Origin: Beijerinckiaceae bacterium
GTDB taxonomy: Bacteria > Pseudomonadota > Alphaproteobacteria > Rhizobiales > Beijerinckiaceae
Direction: 5' to 3'
Assembly (NCBI GenBank): GCA_947455285.1
Contig: CANGOK010000028.1
Span: 1 to 19,062 of the forward strand
Length of the DNA stretch: 19,062 nucleotides
Below the pieces are notes generated by a model. It did not search any database, was not told the origin of the DNA, and saw only the letters and a program-made list of their open reading frames with translations. The stretch's first letter is position 1. Each line of letters opens with the position of its first letter. Shown here piece after piece: positions 1 to 7,775 of the stretch. The position numbers and the translations under genes were made by a program.

Positions 1-684
1 AAGCGCATCAATGGCTCCTTCTACGCCGTGATGCCGAGCCCTGCTGATGGCTCCATCTGGGGTACGTTCCGCGGCTTCCCCGGCGCGGTCGTGCGTGTTG
101 CGCCCGGCGCCGACCCCACCAACACCGCCATCACCGAGATCTATAATGTGCCGCTTCCAGGTTTTGGTCCGCGTGGCGGTGATATTGATAAGCAGGGCGT
201 TGTCTGGACCTCGCTCGCCAGCGGCCACATGGGCGCTTTCGATAGGCGCAAGTGCAAGGGTCCGCTCAATGGCCCCAAAGCCACCGGCGATCATTGCCCT
301 GAAGGCTGGACCTTCTATCAATATCCCGGCCCCGGCTTTAAGGGCGTCGGCGAGAACAGCGCTGAGTCCAGCTATTATTCATGGGTCGATCAGCACAACA
401 TCTTCGGCATGGGCGAAGATGTGCCCATGTCCACGGCCAATCTGATGGACGGCCTCGTTGCGCTGGGTAAGGACGGCAAGATGGTCTCGCTGCGCGTTCC
501 CTATCCCCTCGGCTTCTACGCCAAGGGATTCGATGGCCGCATCGATGATCCCAAGGCGGGCTGGAAGGGCAAGGGGCTGTGGGCCGCTAATGGCGACCGC
601 GTGCCCTGGCATATGGAAGGTGGCAAGGGCACCAGACCTTTCGCCGCTCACTTCCAGCTGCGGCCAGACCCCCTGGCGAAGTGA
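1..684 (+). CDS. C-terminal part of a beta-propeller-like (Vgb/carboxypeptidase-regulatory-like) protein, 5' truncated by window
   Basis: The frame is open from base 1, so only the last 227 residues are seen. They carry repeated short modules of the kind found in Vgb/streptogramin-lyase or NHL beta-propellers, such as 'GSFYAVMPSPADGSIWG' and 'GGDIDKQGVVWTSLASGH'. A conserved-looking tail follows, 'FDGRIDDPKAGWKGKGLW', ending in 'FQLRPDPLAK'. From memory this tail matches large secreted alphaproteobacterial proteins annotated as 'carboxypeptidase regulatory-like domain-containing', often near oxidoreductase and uptake genes. No catalytic residue can be assigned from this piece. A strong hairpin and T-run follow 12 bases after the stop, so it is the last gene of its transcript. 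Family assignment is moderate; function is unknown. Confidence 0.6.
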   Translation, partial: KRINGSFYAVMPSPADGSIWGTFRGFPGAVVRVAPGADPTNTAITEIYNVPLPGFGPRGGDIDKQGVVWTSLASGHMGAFDRRKCKGPLNGPKATGDHCPEGWTFYQYPGPGFKGVGENSAESSYYSWVDQHNIFGMGEDVPMSTANLMDGLVALGKDGKMVSLRVPYPLGFYAKGFDGRIDDPKAGWKGKGLWAANGDRVPWHMEGGKGTRPFAAHFQLRPDPLAK

Positions 685-695
685 AGTCAAAATGA

Positions 696-725
696 AACTC
701 CCCGCCGCTGGTGGGGAGTTTTTTT
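696..725 (+). terminator. Rho-independent terminator after the beta-propeller-like gene
   Basis: An 8-bp perfect stem (AACTCCCC at 696-703 with GGGGAGTT at 713-720) closes a 9-base loop and runs into a T-run ending at 725. It lies just after the plus-strand stop at 684 and ends 9 bases before the convergent minus-strand gene. Confidence 0.9.
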
Positions 726-733
726 ATTCAGCC

Positions 734-1792
734 TTATTTACGCACATATGGTCCAAGCTCTTTGAGGGCGGCATCAGCGAAGGACGTGTTGACGGTCTGG
801 TTGATGTCGACCTCACCTTCAATCCAACCCTGCGATTTGAAGAAAGCGAAATCCGTCCGCAAGCTATCCCAATTGAGGCGCGCGTCGGGGTTTGAGCCCT
901 GCGTATGCATGGTCTTGTAGAGCGCGGGGTTCTTGAGGTCGGTGAACTCCATCAGGATCTTGATGACCTCATCGGCGTTCGGACCTTTCAAGCCACCGTC
1001 AGCCAATGCGCCGTCATAAAAACGCATGGCCTTGATAAAAGCTCGCATGAAGCGTTTGGCGACCTCCGGGCGCTTCTCAGCGAAATGCGAGGAATAGATG
1101 ATGTGGGTGGCGTCGGCGTTGGGGTAGTATTTGTCATTGGTCATGATCTCGACCGCGATCTTTTGCTCCACCGCATAGGTGGCCGCAGGCTCCGTGGTCA
1201 GGCCCGCATCGACGGCGCCGTTGGCCATGGCGGTGACATGCTGGGGATAGGCGAGATAGATCGGTTCAATATCCTTGAATGACAGGCCAACGGTCTTGAG
1301 CCCCTGATTAATCGTTGAGGTGGCGCCAGTGCCTGCGCCCGGCAGCGCGACCTTCATACCTTTAAGGTCCGCCAGCGATTTATAGCGCCCGGAATCCAAA
1401 TGCTGCTTTCGCACAATGAGAACCTGATGCCCATAGCCGGGCCGCGCATTGCCGTTGCCGGAGGCGATCTGGATCTTGATGCCGCGCGCGACTGCGTTAA
1501 AGAGGGTTGCGCTGGCCGATCCCGTAGCGACGTCGATTTCGCCCGATCCAAGCGGCGCGATCATCTTCCCGCCGGAGTCGAATACGACGCCATTCACGTC
1601 GAGCCCCTCCTCAGCGAAATAACCTTTCTTCATTGCAACGAGAATGGCGAAGTCGCCGGTCGAATTGGATATGGCGATATTTACCTTGTCGGCCGCGAAG
1701 GCCGTTCGCGGCGAAAGGATGCCCGCCGCCGTCATTCCAAGGACGGCGCGACGGTTGATGCAAAATAAATTGCTGGCTTTCACGTTCTCCAC
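734..1792 (-). CDS. ABC-type substrate-binding protein, NMT1/SsuA/TauA-like
   Basis: A 352-residue periplasmic binding protein of the NMT1/SsuA-like class II fold, which feeds an ABC importer for sulfonates, nitrate, thiamine precursors or similar small organics. The start is GTG, with AGGGAGGG 6 bases upstream. The N-terminus looks like a Tat signal: R14-R15 in 'NRRAVLG', a hydrophobic stretch, then 'AFAAD' as the likely cleavage site near residue 34. The mature part shows the typical 'FAILVAMKKGYFAEEGLDV' and 'GSGEIDVATGSASATLFNAVARG' motifs and a GAGTGATS loop that usually lines the ligand pocket. No permease or ATPase gene lies in the window, so it is an orphan receptor here. It lies 155 bases downstream of a TctC-type receptor on the same strand and may share its transcript. 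Ligand unknown. Confidence 0.85.
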   Translation of the reverse strand: MENVKASNLFCINRRAVLGMTAAGILSPRTAFAADKVNIAISNSTGDFAILVAMKKGYFAEEGLDVNGVVFDSGGKMIAPLGSGEIDVATGSASATLFNAVARGIKIQIASGNGNARPGYGHQVLIVRKQHLDSGRYKSLADLKGMKVALPGAGTGATSTINQGLKTVGLSFKDIEPIYLAYPQHVTAMANGAVDAGLTTEPAATYAVEQKIAVEIMTNDKYYPNADATHIIYSSHFAEKRPEVAKRFMRAFIKAMRFYDGALADGGLKGPNADEVIKILMEFTDLKNPALYKTMHTQGSNPDARLNWDSLRTDFAFFKSQGWIEGEVDINQTVNTSFADAALKELGPYVRK

Positions 1793-1887
1793 GTTCTGCC
1801 CTCCCTTAGATTTTTTCCAAATCTAGGAGCAATCAGAAGCGATGCGCAAGCCGTATCCGATGCGCTATTAGAAAATTCACGTGGGGT

Positions 1888-1907
1888 TGCGCGGCTTGAT
1901 CCGCGCA
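1888..1907 (-). other. Hairpin in the spacer between two binding-protein genes
   Basis: TGCGCGG (1888-1894) and CCGCGCA (1901-1907) form a perfect 7-bp stem with a 6-base loop, in the 155-base gap between the TctC-type and NMT1-type genes. On the minus strand it is followed by C/A-rich bases and no T-run, so it is not a classic terminator. It could protect or separate the upstream part of the message. Confidence 0.35.
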
Positions 1908-1947
1908 TTCTCCTGTATGCTGGGATTATCTATATTTTGGACGTTAG

Positions 1948-3000
1948 TCAGCGCTTGGGCGCGGTCTCCAGCGTATCGCTAGCCTTGGGCTGCAGGGCGA
2001 CCTTGACGCGATCACGCACGGACTGCGGCGCCTCGATCAATTCGCGAATGGTTCTTTCGAGAACCTCTCCCGTCATTGGTCTCACTTCTGCGTTTTGCTG
2101 CTTCGCTTCCGCAATGAATTCAGGATCCTGCAACGTGTCCATGAAGGCCCTGCGCAAGGCCGCCACACGCTCAGCAGGCACGCCCGGCGTCGTCGCCACG
2201 GGGCGTCCAACCGTGATAGCTTTGGACATGAACTCGAGTAGCGGTTTGTCCTCGGCTGTCACCTTTTGATCCAGCAACAGAGGCGTGTCAGGCAATTCTG
2301 GTTCGCGCTCTAGACCGACCTGAATAAGCGGGATGATCAGCTTGTTGCTGAGATATTGGGGCTTGGAGGTCTGATAGCCTGTGTACGTGTTGGTTCCCCG
2401 ACCATCGACCTCGCCGCGCTCCATCGCAAGGTCGACCTCCTGCCCACCCTGATAGCCCATGATGATCTTGAACTTCGTGCCAAGGATATTGTTGTAGAAG
2501 GCTGGCAGTTGCACCGACACAGAGCCCGCGCCCGTAGAGCCGATCAGCGTCTCGGTCGCCTTGGCCTGCTCAAGGGTTGTGACTTTGGACGTGTGCCACA
2601 CAACCAGCAATTGATTGGCGTTCACGAGATTGCCGACCCAGTTGAAATTGCGCATATCGACACGCAGGCTTGGGTTGAGTTGGAGCGCCTGATCAATCGG
2701 CAGTCCCTGGCTGACCATGGTTAGGATTGTACCATCCTTCGGCGCCATCTGGCCCACGTGATTGGCCGCAATGATGCCGCCTCCGCCGGGCATGTTGATC
2801 GGCGAGATAGAGGGTGAGCCGGGGATGTGGCGTCCCATATGGCGCGCCAGCAGGCGGGAGTATGAATCATAGTCCCCTCCCGGCGGGGTGCGAATGATGA
2901 ATTGCATCTGCTTGCCCCTGTAGAAATCCGCGACAGGATCCGCGGCCAGAGCAGGGCACGCTTCGAGCATCGCCAGCAGGGCCAGGGAGAGCTTCCTCAT
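1948..3000 (-). CDS. TctC/Bug-family tripartite tricarboxylate transporter substrate-binding protein
   Basis: 350 residues, the size expected of Bug (TctC) extracytoplasmic receptors. A Sec signal peptide covers about residues 1-19 (MRKLSLALLAMLEACPALA, cleaved before ADPVADFY). Family hallmarks follow: 'FYRGKQMQFIIRTPPGGDYDSYSRLLARHMGRHIPG', an 'N-M-P-G-G-G' stretch, and 'LDLAMERGEV'-type sequence (here 'VDLAMERGEVDGRG'). ATG start with GAGGA upstream. Bug proteins bind carboxylates or related small molecules and pair with TctA/TctB membrane subunits, but none is in this window. It is a paralogue of the product at 11099-12106. It diverges from the crotonase/SDR operon across a 167-base gap, suggesting co-regulation with that pathway. 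Ligand cannot be read. Confidence 0.9.
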   Translation of the reverse strand: MRKLSLALLAMLEACPALAADPVADFYRGKQMQFIIRTPPGGDYDSYSRLLARHMGRHIPGSPSISPINMPGGGGIIAANHVGQMAPKDGTILTMVSQGLPIDQALQLNPSLRVDMRNFNWVGNLVNANQLLVVWHTSKVTTLEQAKATETLIGSTGAGSVSVQLPAFYNNILGTKFKIIMGYQGGQEVDLAMERGEVDGRGTNTYTGYQTSKPQYLSNKLIIPLIQVGLEREPELPDTPLLLDQKVTAEDKPLLEFMSKAITVGRPVATTPGVPAERVAALRRAFMDTLQDPEFIAEAKQQNAEVRPMTGEVLERTIRELIEAPQSVRDRVKVALQPKASDTLETAPKR

Positions 3001-3022
3001 GTCGTTTCCTCACCAATCATTG

Positions 3023-3037
3023 CGCGCCTCAGGCGCG
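3023..3037. promoter_or_regulatory. 15-bp inverted repeat in the divergent promoter region
   Basis: CGCGCCT and AGGCGCG flank a single central base in the gap between the divergent TctC and crotonase genes. The symmetry and position fit an operator, but the site is only 23 bases from the tctC start and could instead form a hairpin in its leader. No regulator gene is present in the window. Confidence 0.3.
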
Positions 3038-3167
3038 TCGTTTTGCTGTTTGGGATGATCATGGCGTCAAGATCTCCGCAAGGCAAGGCGGATCACTTTT
3101 CCAGTCTCTGGCATTGACGGGGCAGGCAATGTTGCCTTTTGATGGAGGGAAACAAAGGGAGGAAATC

Positions 3168-4013
3168 ATGGCTGCTGAAACCGCAGACGTTTGGATCAAT
3201 ATCAAGACTTGGCCAGAGCTCATTCTGGATCGCCTCGAAGGCGCTGGCGTCGCGCGCATCACCCTCAATCGCCCGGACAAGCGCAATTGCTGGAATGAGG
3301 CCATGTGCGAGGCTTTCATGCAATCGCTTGAAATCGTCCGCGCCGACAAGGAGATCAAGGCTGTCATCACACGTGGCGCCGGGCCGTGCTTTTCCTCGGG
3401 CCTAGATCTCAACTTCCTGAAGAGCGTCAGCGACGGCCCATTGCTTGACTGGGATCGTCCCACCCCGACTATCCAGCTTGCAGAGGCGCTGCGGGGCTTC
3501 CCGCGCATCATGATCGCTCAGGTTCACGGTTATTGTCTGGGTGGGGCGCTTGGCATCATGAATTGCCATGATCTCGTCTTCGCGGCTGAAGACGCGCAGC
3601 TTGGCATGCCTGAGATTTTGCGCGGCAGCTTTGGACAGTTGGTCACATCCACGCTGCTGCATGGCGGCGTGCCAATCAAGAAGCTTTCTTATATCGCGCT
3701 GGTGGGCCGCAACCTCTCTGGCGTTGAAGCGGATCAGCTTGGCATCGTCTCCATGACAATGCCCGCCGTCGAGCTCGAAACGCAGACGACAAAGATCGCG
3801 CGTGAAATTGGTTCGCGCCATCTCGCGCCGCTGGAGCACCACAAGATCACCGCCCAGATGGGCCGTGATCTCACGCTCTCGCAGGCTATCCAGCTCGACC
3901 AGCTTGTGGGACAGCGCCTGCGCCGAGCCATGGATCCACTGGGCGATGTCGGCGCCTATCTGAAAAGCCAGAAGGGCGGCCCGAACCTCGATTTCAAGCG
4001 CGACGACGTCTGA
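3168..4013 (+). CDS. Enoyl-CoA hydratase/isomerase (crotonase) family protein
   Basis: 281 residues from the ATG at 3168, chosen because AGGGAGGA lies just upstream; an in-frame start at 3114 lacks a good site and adds 18 atypical residues. Crotonase-fold marks: 'ITLNRPDKRN' near residues 31-40, the first oxyanion loop 'CFSSGLDL' (74-81), the second 'HGYCLGGALG' (120-129), and 'MPEI' (147-150). Aligned by eye with rat enoyl-CoA hydratase, the Glu of 'PEI' (Glu164 equivalent) is present, but the other catalytic Glu (Glu144) is Gly129. This makes simple syn-hydration less certain and leaves isomerase, dehalogenase, C-C hydrolase or decarboxylase chemistry open. It is followed 22 bases later by an SDR gene in the same operon. 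The acyl-CoA substrate is unknown. Confidence 0.85.
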   Translation: MAAETADVWINIKTWPELILDRLEGAGVARITLNRPDKRNCWNEAMCEAFMQSLEIVRADKEIKAVITRGAGPCFSSGLDLNFLKSVSDGPLLDWDRPTPTIQLAEALRGFPRIMIAQVHGYCLGGALGIMNCHDLVFAAEDAQLGMPEILRGSFGQLVTSTLLHGGVPIKKLSYIALVGRNLSGVEADQLGIVSMTMPAVELETQTTKIAREIGSRHLAPLEHHKITAQMGRDLTLSQAIQLDQLVGQRLRRAMDPLGDVGAYLKSQKGGPNLDFKRDDV

Positions 4014-4035
4014 CCGCTTCAACGGAGTCAATCCG

Positions 4036-4800
4036 ATGTTGTCGAAATTGAAAATGCAGGGCGAGGCCGTTGTGATCACAGGTGGCGGTGCTGGCATAGG
4101 CAAGGCCGCCGCTGCCGCCCTGTGCGAGATGGGCGCGACCTCGATCATTGTCGGGAGAACCGAAGGGACCTTGCTGGATACGCAGACCGAGTTCCTCGCC
4201 AAGGGTTGGAAGTGCGAGATCTTCGTCGCGGATGTGTCGCGCGAGGAAGACGTTGCGCGGCTCGCGAAATGGGTCGCGGACTCAGCCTTTGAGGTGAAGG
4301 CTATTGTTAATAACGCGGGTAATAATTTTTCCGCCTCACTCCATGAACTGCCGACGGCACGTTGGCGGGAACTCATGGCGACGAATCTCGACAGTGTCTA
4401 CTTCATGTGCCGAGACTTCATTCCCCTGTTGCTGCGCACAAAAGGTCCATCCATCGTCAATGTGGCCTCCACCTTTGGCGTCATCGGCAACCCTCGCATG
4501 CCCGTCTACTGCGCGACGAAGGGCGGGGTCGTGAACCTTACGCGCCAACTCGCCATCGACTATGGCGCGCAGGGGTTGCGTGTGAATTCCGTCTGTCCGG
4601 GCTCCACCCTATCGCCGCGCTACAAGGGCTATATCGACAAGGGGTTGGTGAAAATGGACGCGGTGAAGGCGCGCATTATGCTTGGGCGGCCGGCTGATTG
4701 CGACGAGATTGGCGATGTGATCGCTTTCCTCGTGTCCGACGCAGCCTCCTTCGTGACGGGCGCCACTATGATGGTGGATGGTGGGCAGACCATCCATTGA
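4036..4800 (+). CDS. SDR-family oxidoreductase (first of two)
   Basis: 254 residues, a classical short-chain dehydrogenase/reductase. Seen directly: cofactor-binding TGGGAGIG (15-22), NNAG (92-95), Asn117, Ser145, and Tyr158-x-x-x-Lys162 in 'YCATK', with the usual 12 residues between Ser and Tyr. The residue after the second beta strand is Arg41 in 'VGRTE', which in this family usually favours NADP(H). ATG start with CGGAG upstream. It is the second gene of the crotonase operon, so it probably acts on an alcohol, ketone or beta-hydroxyacyl intermediate of the same pathway. Its stop lies only 2 bases from the stop of the convergent second SDR. Family is certain; substrate is not. Confidence 0.92.
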   Translation: MLSKLKMQGEAVVITGGGAGIGKAAAAALCEMGATSIIVGRTEGTLLDTQTEFLAKGWKCEIFVADVSREEDVARLAKWVADSAFEVKAIVNNAGNNFSASLHELPTARWRELMATNLDSVYFMCRDFIPLLLRTKGPSIVNVASTFGVIGNPRMPVYCATKGGVVNLTRQLAIDYGAQGLRVNSVCPGSTLSPRYKGYIDKGLVKMDAVKARIMLGRPADCDEIGDVIAFLVSDAASFVTGATMMVDGGQTIH

Positions 4801-4802
4801 TG

Positions 4803-5582
4803 TTAGGGAATCATCACGGCGCCGCCATTGATGGCGATGCCCTGACCGGTGATATAGGCCGCGTCTGAACTGACGAGATAAGCGGCGAGGCCTGCGACGT
4901 CTTCGGGATAGCCGACGCGGCCCATCGGGTTGCGCGCCTTCGCCTGTGCATGCATCTCCGCCTCTGATGTCGCCGCCAGCGGCATCGCGGTCAGCGATTG
5001 CCCGGGAATGATGGCGTTGACCCTGACGCCATGACGCGCCCATTCAAGCGCCAGCGATTTCGTGAGCGAGAGCATCGCGGCTTTTGCGCACGCGTAATTG
5101 GCCCCCTTCGCGGCGCCCTCAATGGCGCGACCGGACGCCAAATTGATGACGACGCCGCGCCCCTTTTCGATCATCAGCGGACCAAAGGTCCTCGCAAGGA
5201 TGAAGGGGGCGGTGAGGTTGACCTTCAGAGTCCATTCCCAATCGCCGAGGGAAAGGTCGACCACTTCGCCTCGTGGAAAAACGCTGGCGTTGTTGATGAT
5301 GCAATAGGGGGCCCCGAAGGCGGTCAGAGTCTGCTGCGCACAATCTGCGATTGAATCTGGATTAGCGAGGTCCACGCGAAAGAAGCCGGCCTCGCCACCC
5401 TTGTCCCGGACTTGTCGTGTTGTTTCTTCGCCTTGCGCGGCGTCGATGTCCCACACCGCAACGCGGGCTCCCATTTCAGCAAGACGTAGCGAAAATGCAC
5501 GCCCAAATCCACCACCTCCGCCGGTGATGATCACGAGGTCGCCTTCTCTCAGGCCATCGCGCTCAATGCCGTCTGCAGCCAT
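4803..5582 (-). CDS. SDR-family oxidoreductase (second of two)
   Basis: 259 residues from the ATG at 5582, which has GGGGGGA 6 bases upstream; an in-frame ATG at 5606 would add 8 residues with no good ribosome site. Motifs (numbered from 5582): TGGGGGFG (20-27), NNAS (97-100, a variant of NNAG), Ser150, Tyr163 and Lys167 in 'YACAK'. The second beta strand ends in 'VWDID' with Asp45, the usual mark of NAD(H) preference, in contrast with the Arg of the neighbouring SDR. It converges tail-to-tail on that SDR and diverges from the hydrolase/LLM operon, which suggests a shared regulator. Product likely an NAD-dependent alcohol or hydroxyacyl dehydrogenase; substrate unknown. Confidence 0.92.
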   Translation of the reverse strand: MAADGIERDGLREGDLVIITGGGGGFGRAFSLRLAEMGARVAVWDIDAAQGEETTRQVRDKGGEAGFFRVDLANPDSIADCAQQTLTAFGAPYCIINNASVFPRGEVVDLSLGDWEWTLKVNLTAPFILARTFGPLMIEKGRGVVINLASGRAIEGAAKGANYACAKAAMLSLTKSLALEWARHGVRVNAIIPGQSLTAMPLAATSEAEMHAQAKARNPMGRVGYPEDVAGLAAYLVSSDAAYITGQGIAINGGAVMIP

Positions 5583-5666
5583 GTCGGTTCCCCCCGTGTG
5601 CGTCATTTTAATGTTTGTTTTGACGCCTCGGGCCGAGACTAACCGGCGCTGGCGGGTCTCGCAATC

Positions 5667-5695
5667 TTGACGGCAATGGTCAAAAATTGAATGAT
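5667..5695 (+). promoter_or_regulatory. Putative sigma70-type promoter with an overlapping operator palindrome
   Basis: TTGACG (5667-5672), a 17-base spacer and AATGAT (5690-5695, 4 of 6 consensus matches) lie 38 bases before the hydrolase start. The -35 box is one arm of the inverted repeat TTGAC-7 bases-GTCAA (5667-5683). A regulator binding there would cover the promoter. Read from sequence only. Confidence 0.4.
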
Positions 5696-5733
5696 CTGGG
5701 CCAAGCGAAAAAGTCCGTGAAACGGGGCCGGCG

Positions 5734-6519
5734 ATGGGCGAGGAAACGGTTGAGTTTGAGGTCGATGGATCGAAATTATCCGTCGCAATTCAGGGCCATG
5801 GGCGCAATATTCTCTATCTTTCCGCAAGCCTTTGGTTCGCAGACGATAGCCCCTTTGCCCAAAGGCTGACGGCGCATGGCAGGGTCATCACGCCGACGGC
5901 GCCGGGATTTGGCCCTGGAGTTGTCAACCGACGCTGGAACCAGGTCGATGATCTCGCCTATCTATATCTTGACCTCATTGATCGCATGAAGCTCACGGAT
6001 GTCGTGTTGGTGGGCGCCTCGTTCGGAGGCTGGATCGCCGCGCAGATGGCGATCAAGTCCTGCGCCGCCTTTTCGTCCATCACGCTGATTGATCCTCTGG
6101 GGGTCAAAGTCGGAGATCGTTTCACGCGCGACATTGCTGACCTCTATGGTTTGCCGGATGCGGAACTGCGCAAGCGCGCCTACGTTGATTCGACGGTCTT
6201 TGAAACGGACATCAAGAAAATTTCCGATGATGAACTCAGCCGTCGGATCCGTTCCCGCGAGGCGCTTGCGCGGTATGGCTGGTCCCCCTTCATGCATGAT
6301 CCCAAGCTTCTTTCGCGCCTTCGCCGCATTTCTGCGCCCACCCAGTTCATCTGGGGCGCGCAGGATCAGATCGTGACGACGGATTATGGACGGGTCTACG
6401 CAAGCCATGTTCCCGGCGCCACATTTCGGCAAGTAGAAAACGCCGGTCATCTGCCGCAGGTTGAACAGTCACAGGCGGTGCTGGACGCGCTCGTTTCATT
6501 CGCCGACGCCCATCGCTAG
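5734..6519 (+). CDS. Alpha/beta-fold hydrolase
   Basis: 261 residues with a complete alpha/beta-hydrolase triad: the nucleophile elbow GASFGG (Ser96), Asp211 in 'WGAQDQIV' and His239 in 'ENAGHLPQVE'. No signal peptide, so cytoplasmic. Such proteins cleave esters, lactones or C-C bonds of ring-fission products. ATG start with GGGG about 6 bases upstream. The next gene, an LLM flavin monooxygenase, begins 17 bases after its stop, so the two are almost certainly co-transcribed. This pairing suggests that the hydrolase acts on an ester or lactone made by the oxygenase, but that is inference; meta-cleavage-type C-C hydrolysis or a plain esterase remain possible. Confidence 0.88.
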   Translation: MGEETVEFEVDGSKLSVAIQGHGRNILYLSASLWFADDSPFAQRLTAHGRVITPTAPGFGPGVVNRRWNQVDDLAYLYLDLIDRMKLTDVVLVGASFGGWIAAQMAIKSCAAFSSITLIDPLGVKVGDRFTRDIADLYGLPDAELRKRAYVDSTVFETDIKKISDDELSRRIRSREALARYGWSPFMHDPKLLSRLRRISAPTQFIWGAQDQIVTTDYGRVYASHVPGATFRQVENAGHLPQVEQSQAVLDALVSFADAHR

Positions 6520-6536
6520 AACAAGGTGGTCAGGAC

Positions 6537-7736
6537 ATGCGTATCTTTCATTTTTCCGAAGAGCCTTATCCAGACGCTTGGGGCGCTGAACGTCCCTCGT
6601 TGCGCATCACGCTGCCGAATGAACTTTGCGATCCAGATGTCGCGCACAAACTTTACCATCGCTACATCGACGAATGGGTGCTCGCCGATGAGCTTGGTTT
6701 TGACATCATGCTCAACGAGCATCACTCTACAGCGACCTGTCTTACATCTTCCGCATCGCTCATCCTGTCCATTCTTGCGCGTCTGACGAAGCGCGCTCGG
6801 TTGCTTGTGCTGGGCGTGCCAGTAGGCAATCGTCCGGACCCCATCAGGGTCGCCGAGGAAATGTCGATGATCGATGTGATCTCGAAAGGGCGGCTGGAGT
6901 TCGGCATGATCAAGGGTGTGCCCTATGATATCGAACCAGCCAATTCCAACGCTGTCACGCTTATGCCCCGCTTCTGGGAGGCGCATGATCTCATCATCAA
7001 GGCGATGACGACCACATCAGGCCCCTTCAATTTCGAAGGCGATTATTTTCACTACCGCAATGTCAACATCTGGCCGCGCCCCTATCAGCAGCCGCGCCCG
7101 CCTATCTGGATCTCAACCGCCACCCCAGCCAACGCTGTCGAGATCGGCGAGAGGGGGCATGTGATGGCGAGTTTCATGGGTGGGGTCGCGGAGACGCTGA
7201 AGCTTCACAAGGCCTATGCGCAGGGCTATCAAGCCGGGGGGCACGGAACGAGAGTGCCGTTGGATCGCTTCGCTTACCTCGCCATGAGCGGAGTCGCGCT
7301 TGATGAGGCCGAGGGACGACGGCGCTGCGATCTCATCGCGGATTACCTGCGGACCAATGCGCGTGTGGCCGATCCTTTCAATAAGCCGCCGGGTTATTTC
7401 AGCGTTGATGCCGCCATGCGCTCGGCGCGCTCCACCAATCCTGCCGCCTTCCGCACTCTCATGACGCCAAAGGGGCGGCCGGTCGAACTCTCGACGGCCT
7501 CTCTCGACGACTTCATCGAATGCGGCATCGCGTTCGCGGGAACGCCCGATCAGGTCTTCAACCAGATCTGCGCCTTCACCGACGGCATCGGCGGGCTCGG
7601 CAATCTTTTGCTGATGGCGCAGGGCGGCCATCTGGGGCCTGAGGATACGGCGGATAGCATGCGGCTCTTTGCGACCGAAGTCATGCCGCGTTTGCGTAAT
7701 CGACAGGAACAGGCCCAATTCTTTGACGCCGCGTGA
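6537..7736 (+). CDS. LLM-class flavin-dependent monooxygenase (bacterial luciferase-like)
   Basis: 399 residues, a TIM-barrel luciferase-like monooxygenase that would use reduced FMN from a separate reductase. Recognisable stretches: 'ADELGFDIMLNEHH' (around 50-63), 'LLVLGVPVGNRPDPIRVAEEMSMIDVISKGR' in parts (89-119), where the family's 'P..VAEE.A.LD.LS.GR' signature sits, and 'WPRPYQQPRPPIWIS', the usual segment before the last barrel strands. ATG start with TCAGGA upstream. It is the second gene of the hydrolase operon. Family members include type II Baeyer-Villiger enzymes, alkanesulfonate and nitrilotriacetate monooxygenases. No flavin reductase gene is visible nearby. A hairpin and T-run follow the stop. 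Confidence 0.9.
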   Translation: MRIFHFSEEPYPDAWGAERPSLRITLPNELCDPDVAHKLYHRYIDEWVLADELGFDIMLNEHHSTATCLTSSASLILSILARLTKRARLLVLGVPVGNRPDPIRVAEEMSMIDVISKGRLEFGMIKGVPYDIEPANSNAVTLMPRFWEAHDLIIKAMTTTSGPFNFEGDYFHYRNVNIWPRPYQQPRPPIWISTATPANAVEIGERGHVMASFMGGVAETLKLHKAYAQGYQAGGHGTRVPLDRFAYLAMSGVALDEAEGRRRCDLIADYLRTNARVADPFNKPPGYFSVDAAMRSARSTNPAAFRTLMTPKGRPVELSTASLDDFIECGIAFAGTPDQVFNQICAFTDGIGGLGNLLLMAQGGHLGPEDTADSMRLFATEVMPRLRNRQEQAQFFDAA

Positions 7737-7743
7737 GCCTATG

Positions 7744-7775
7744 CGGCGGGATCGATAAACACCGCCCGCCGTTTT
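7744..7775 (+). terminator. Rho-independent terminator of the hydrolase/LLM operon
   Basis: CGGCGGG (7744-7750) pairs perfectly with CCCGCCG (7765-7771) across a 14-base loop, followed at once by TTTT. It begins 8 bases after the monooxygenase stop codon. Confidence 0.75.

Noticed and set aside
3402..4376. A 324-codon minus-strand open frame opposite the crotonase and first SDR
   Set aside because: Crosses two real genes on the other strand and has no recognisable domain or ribosome site.
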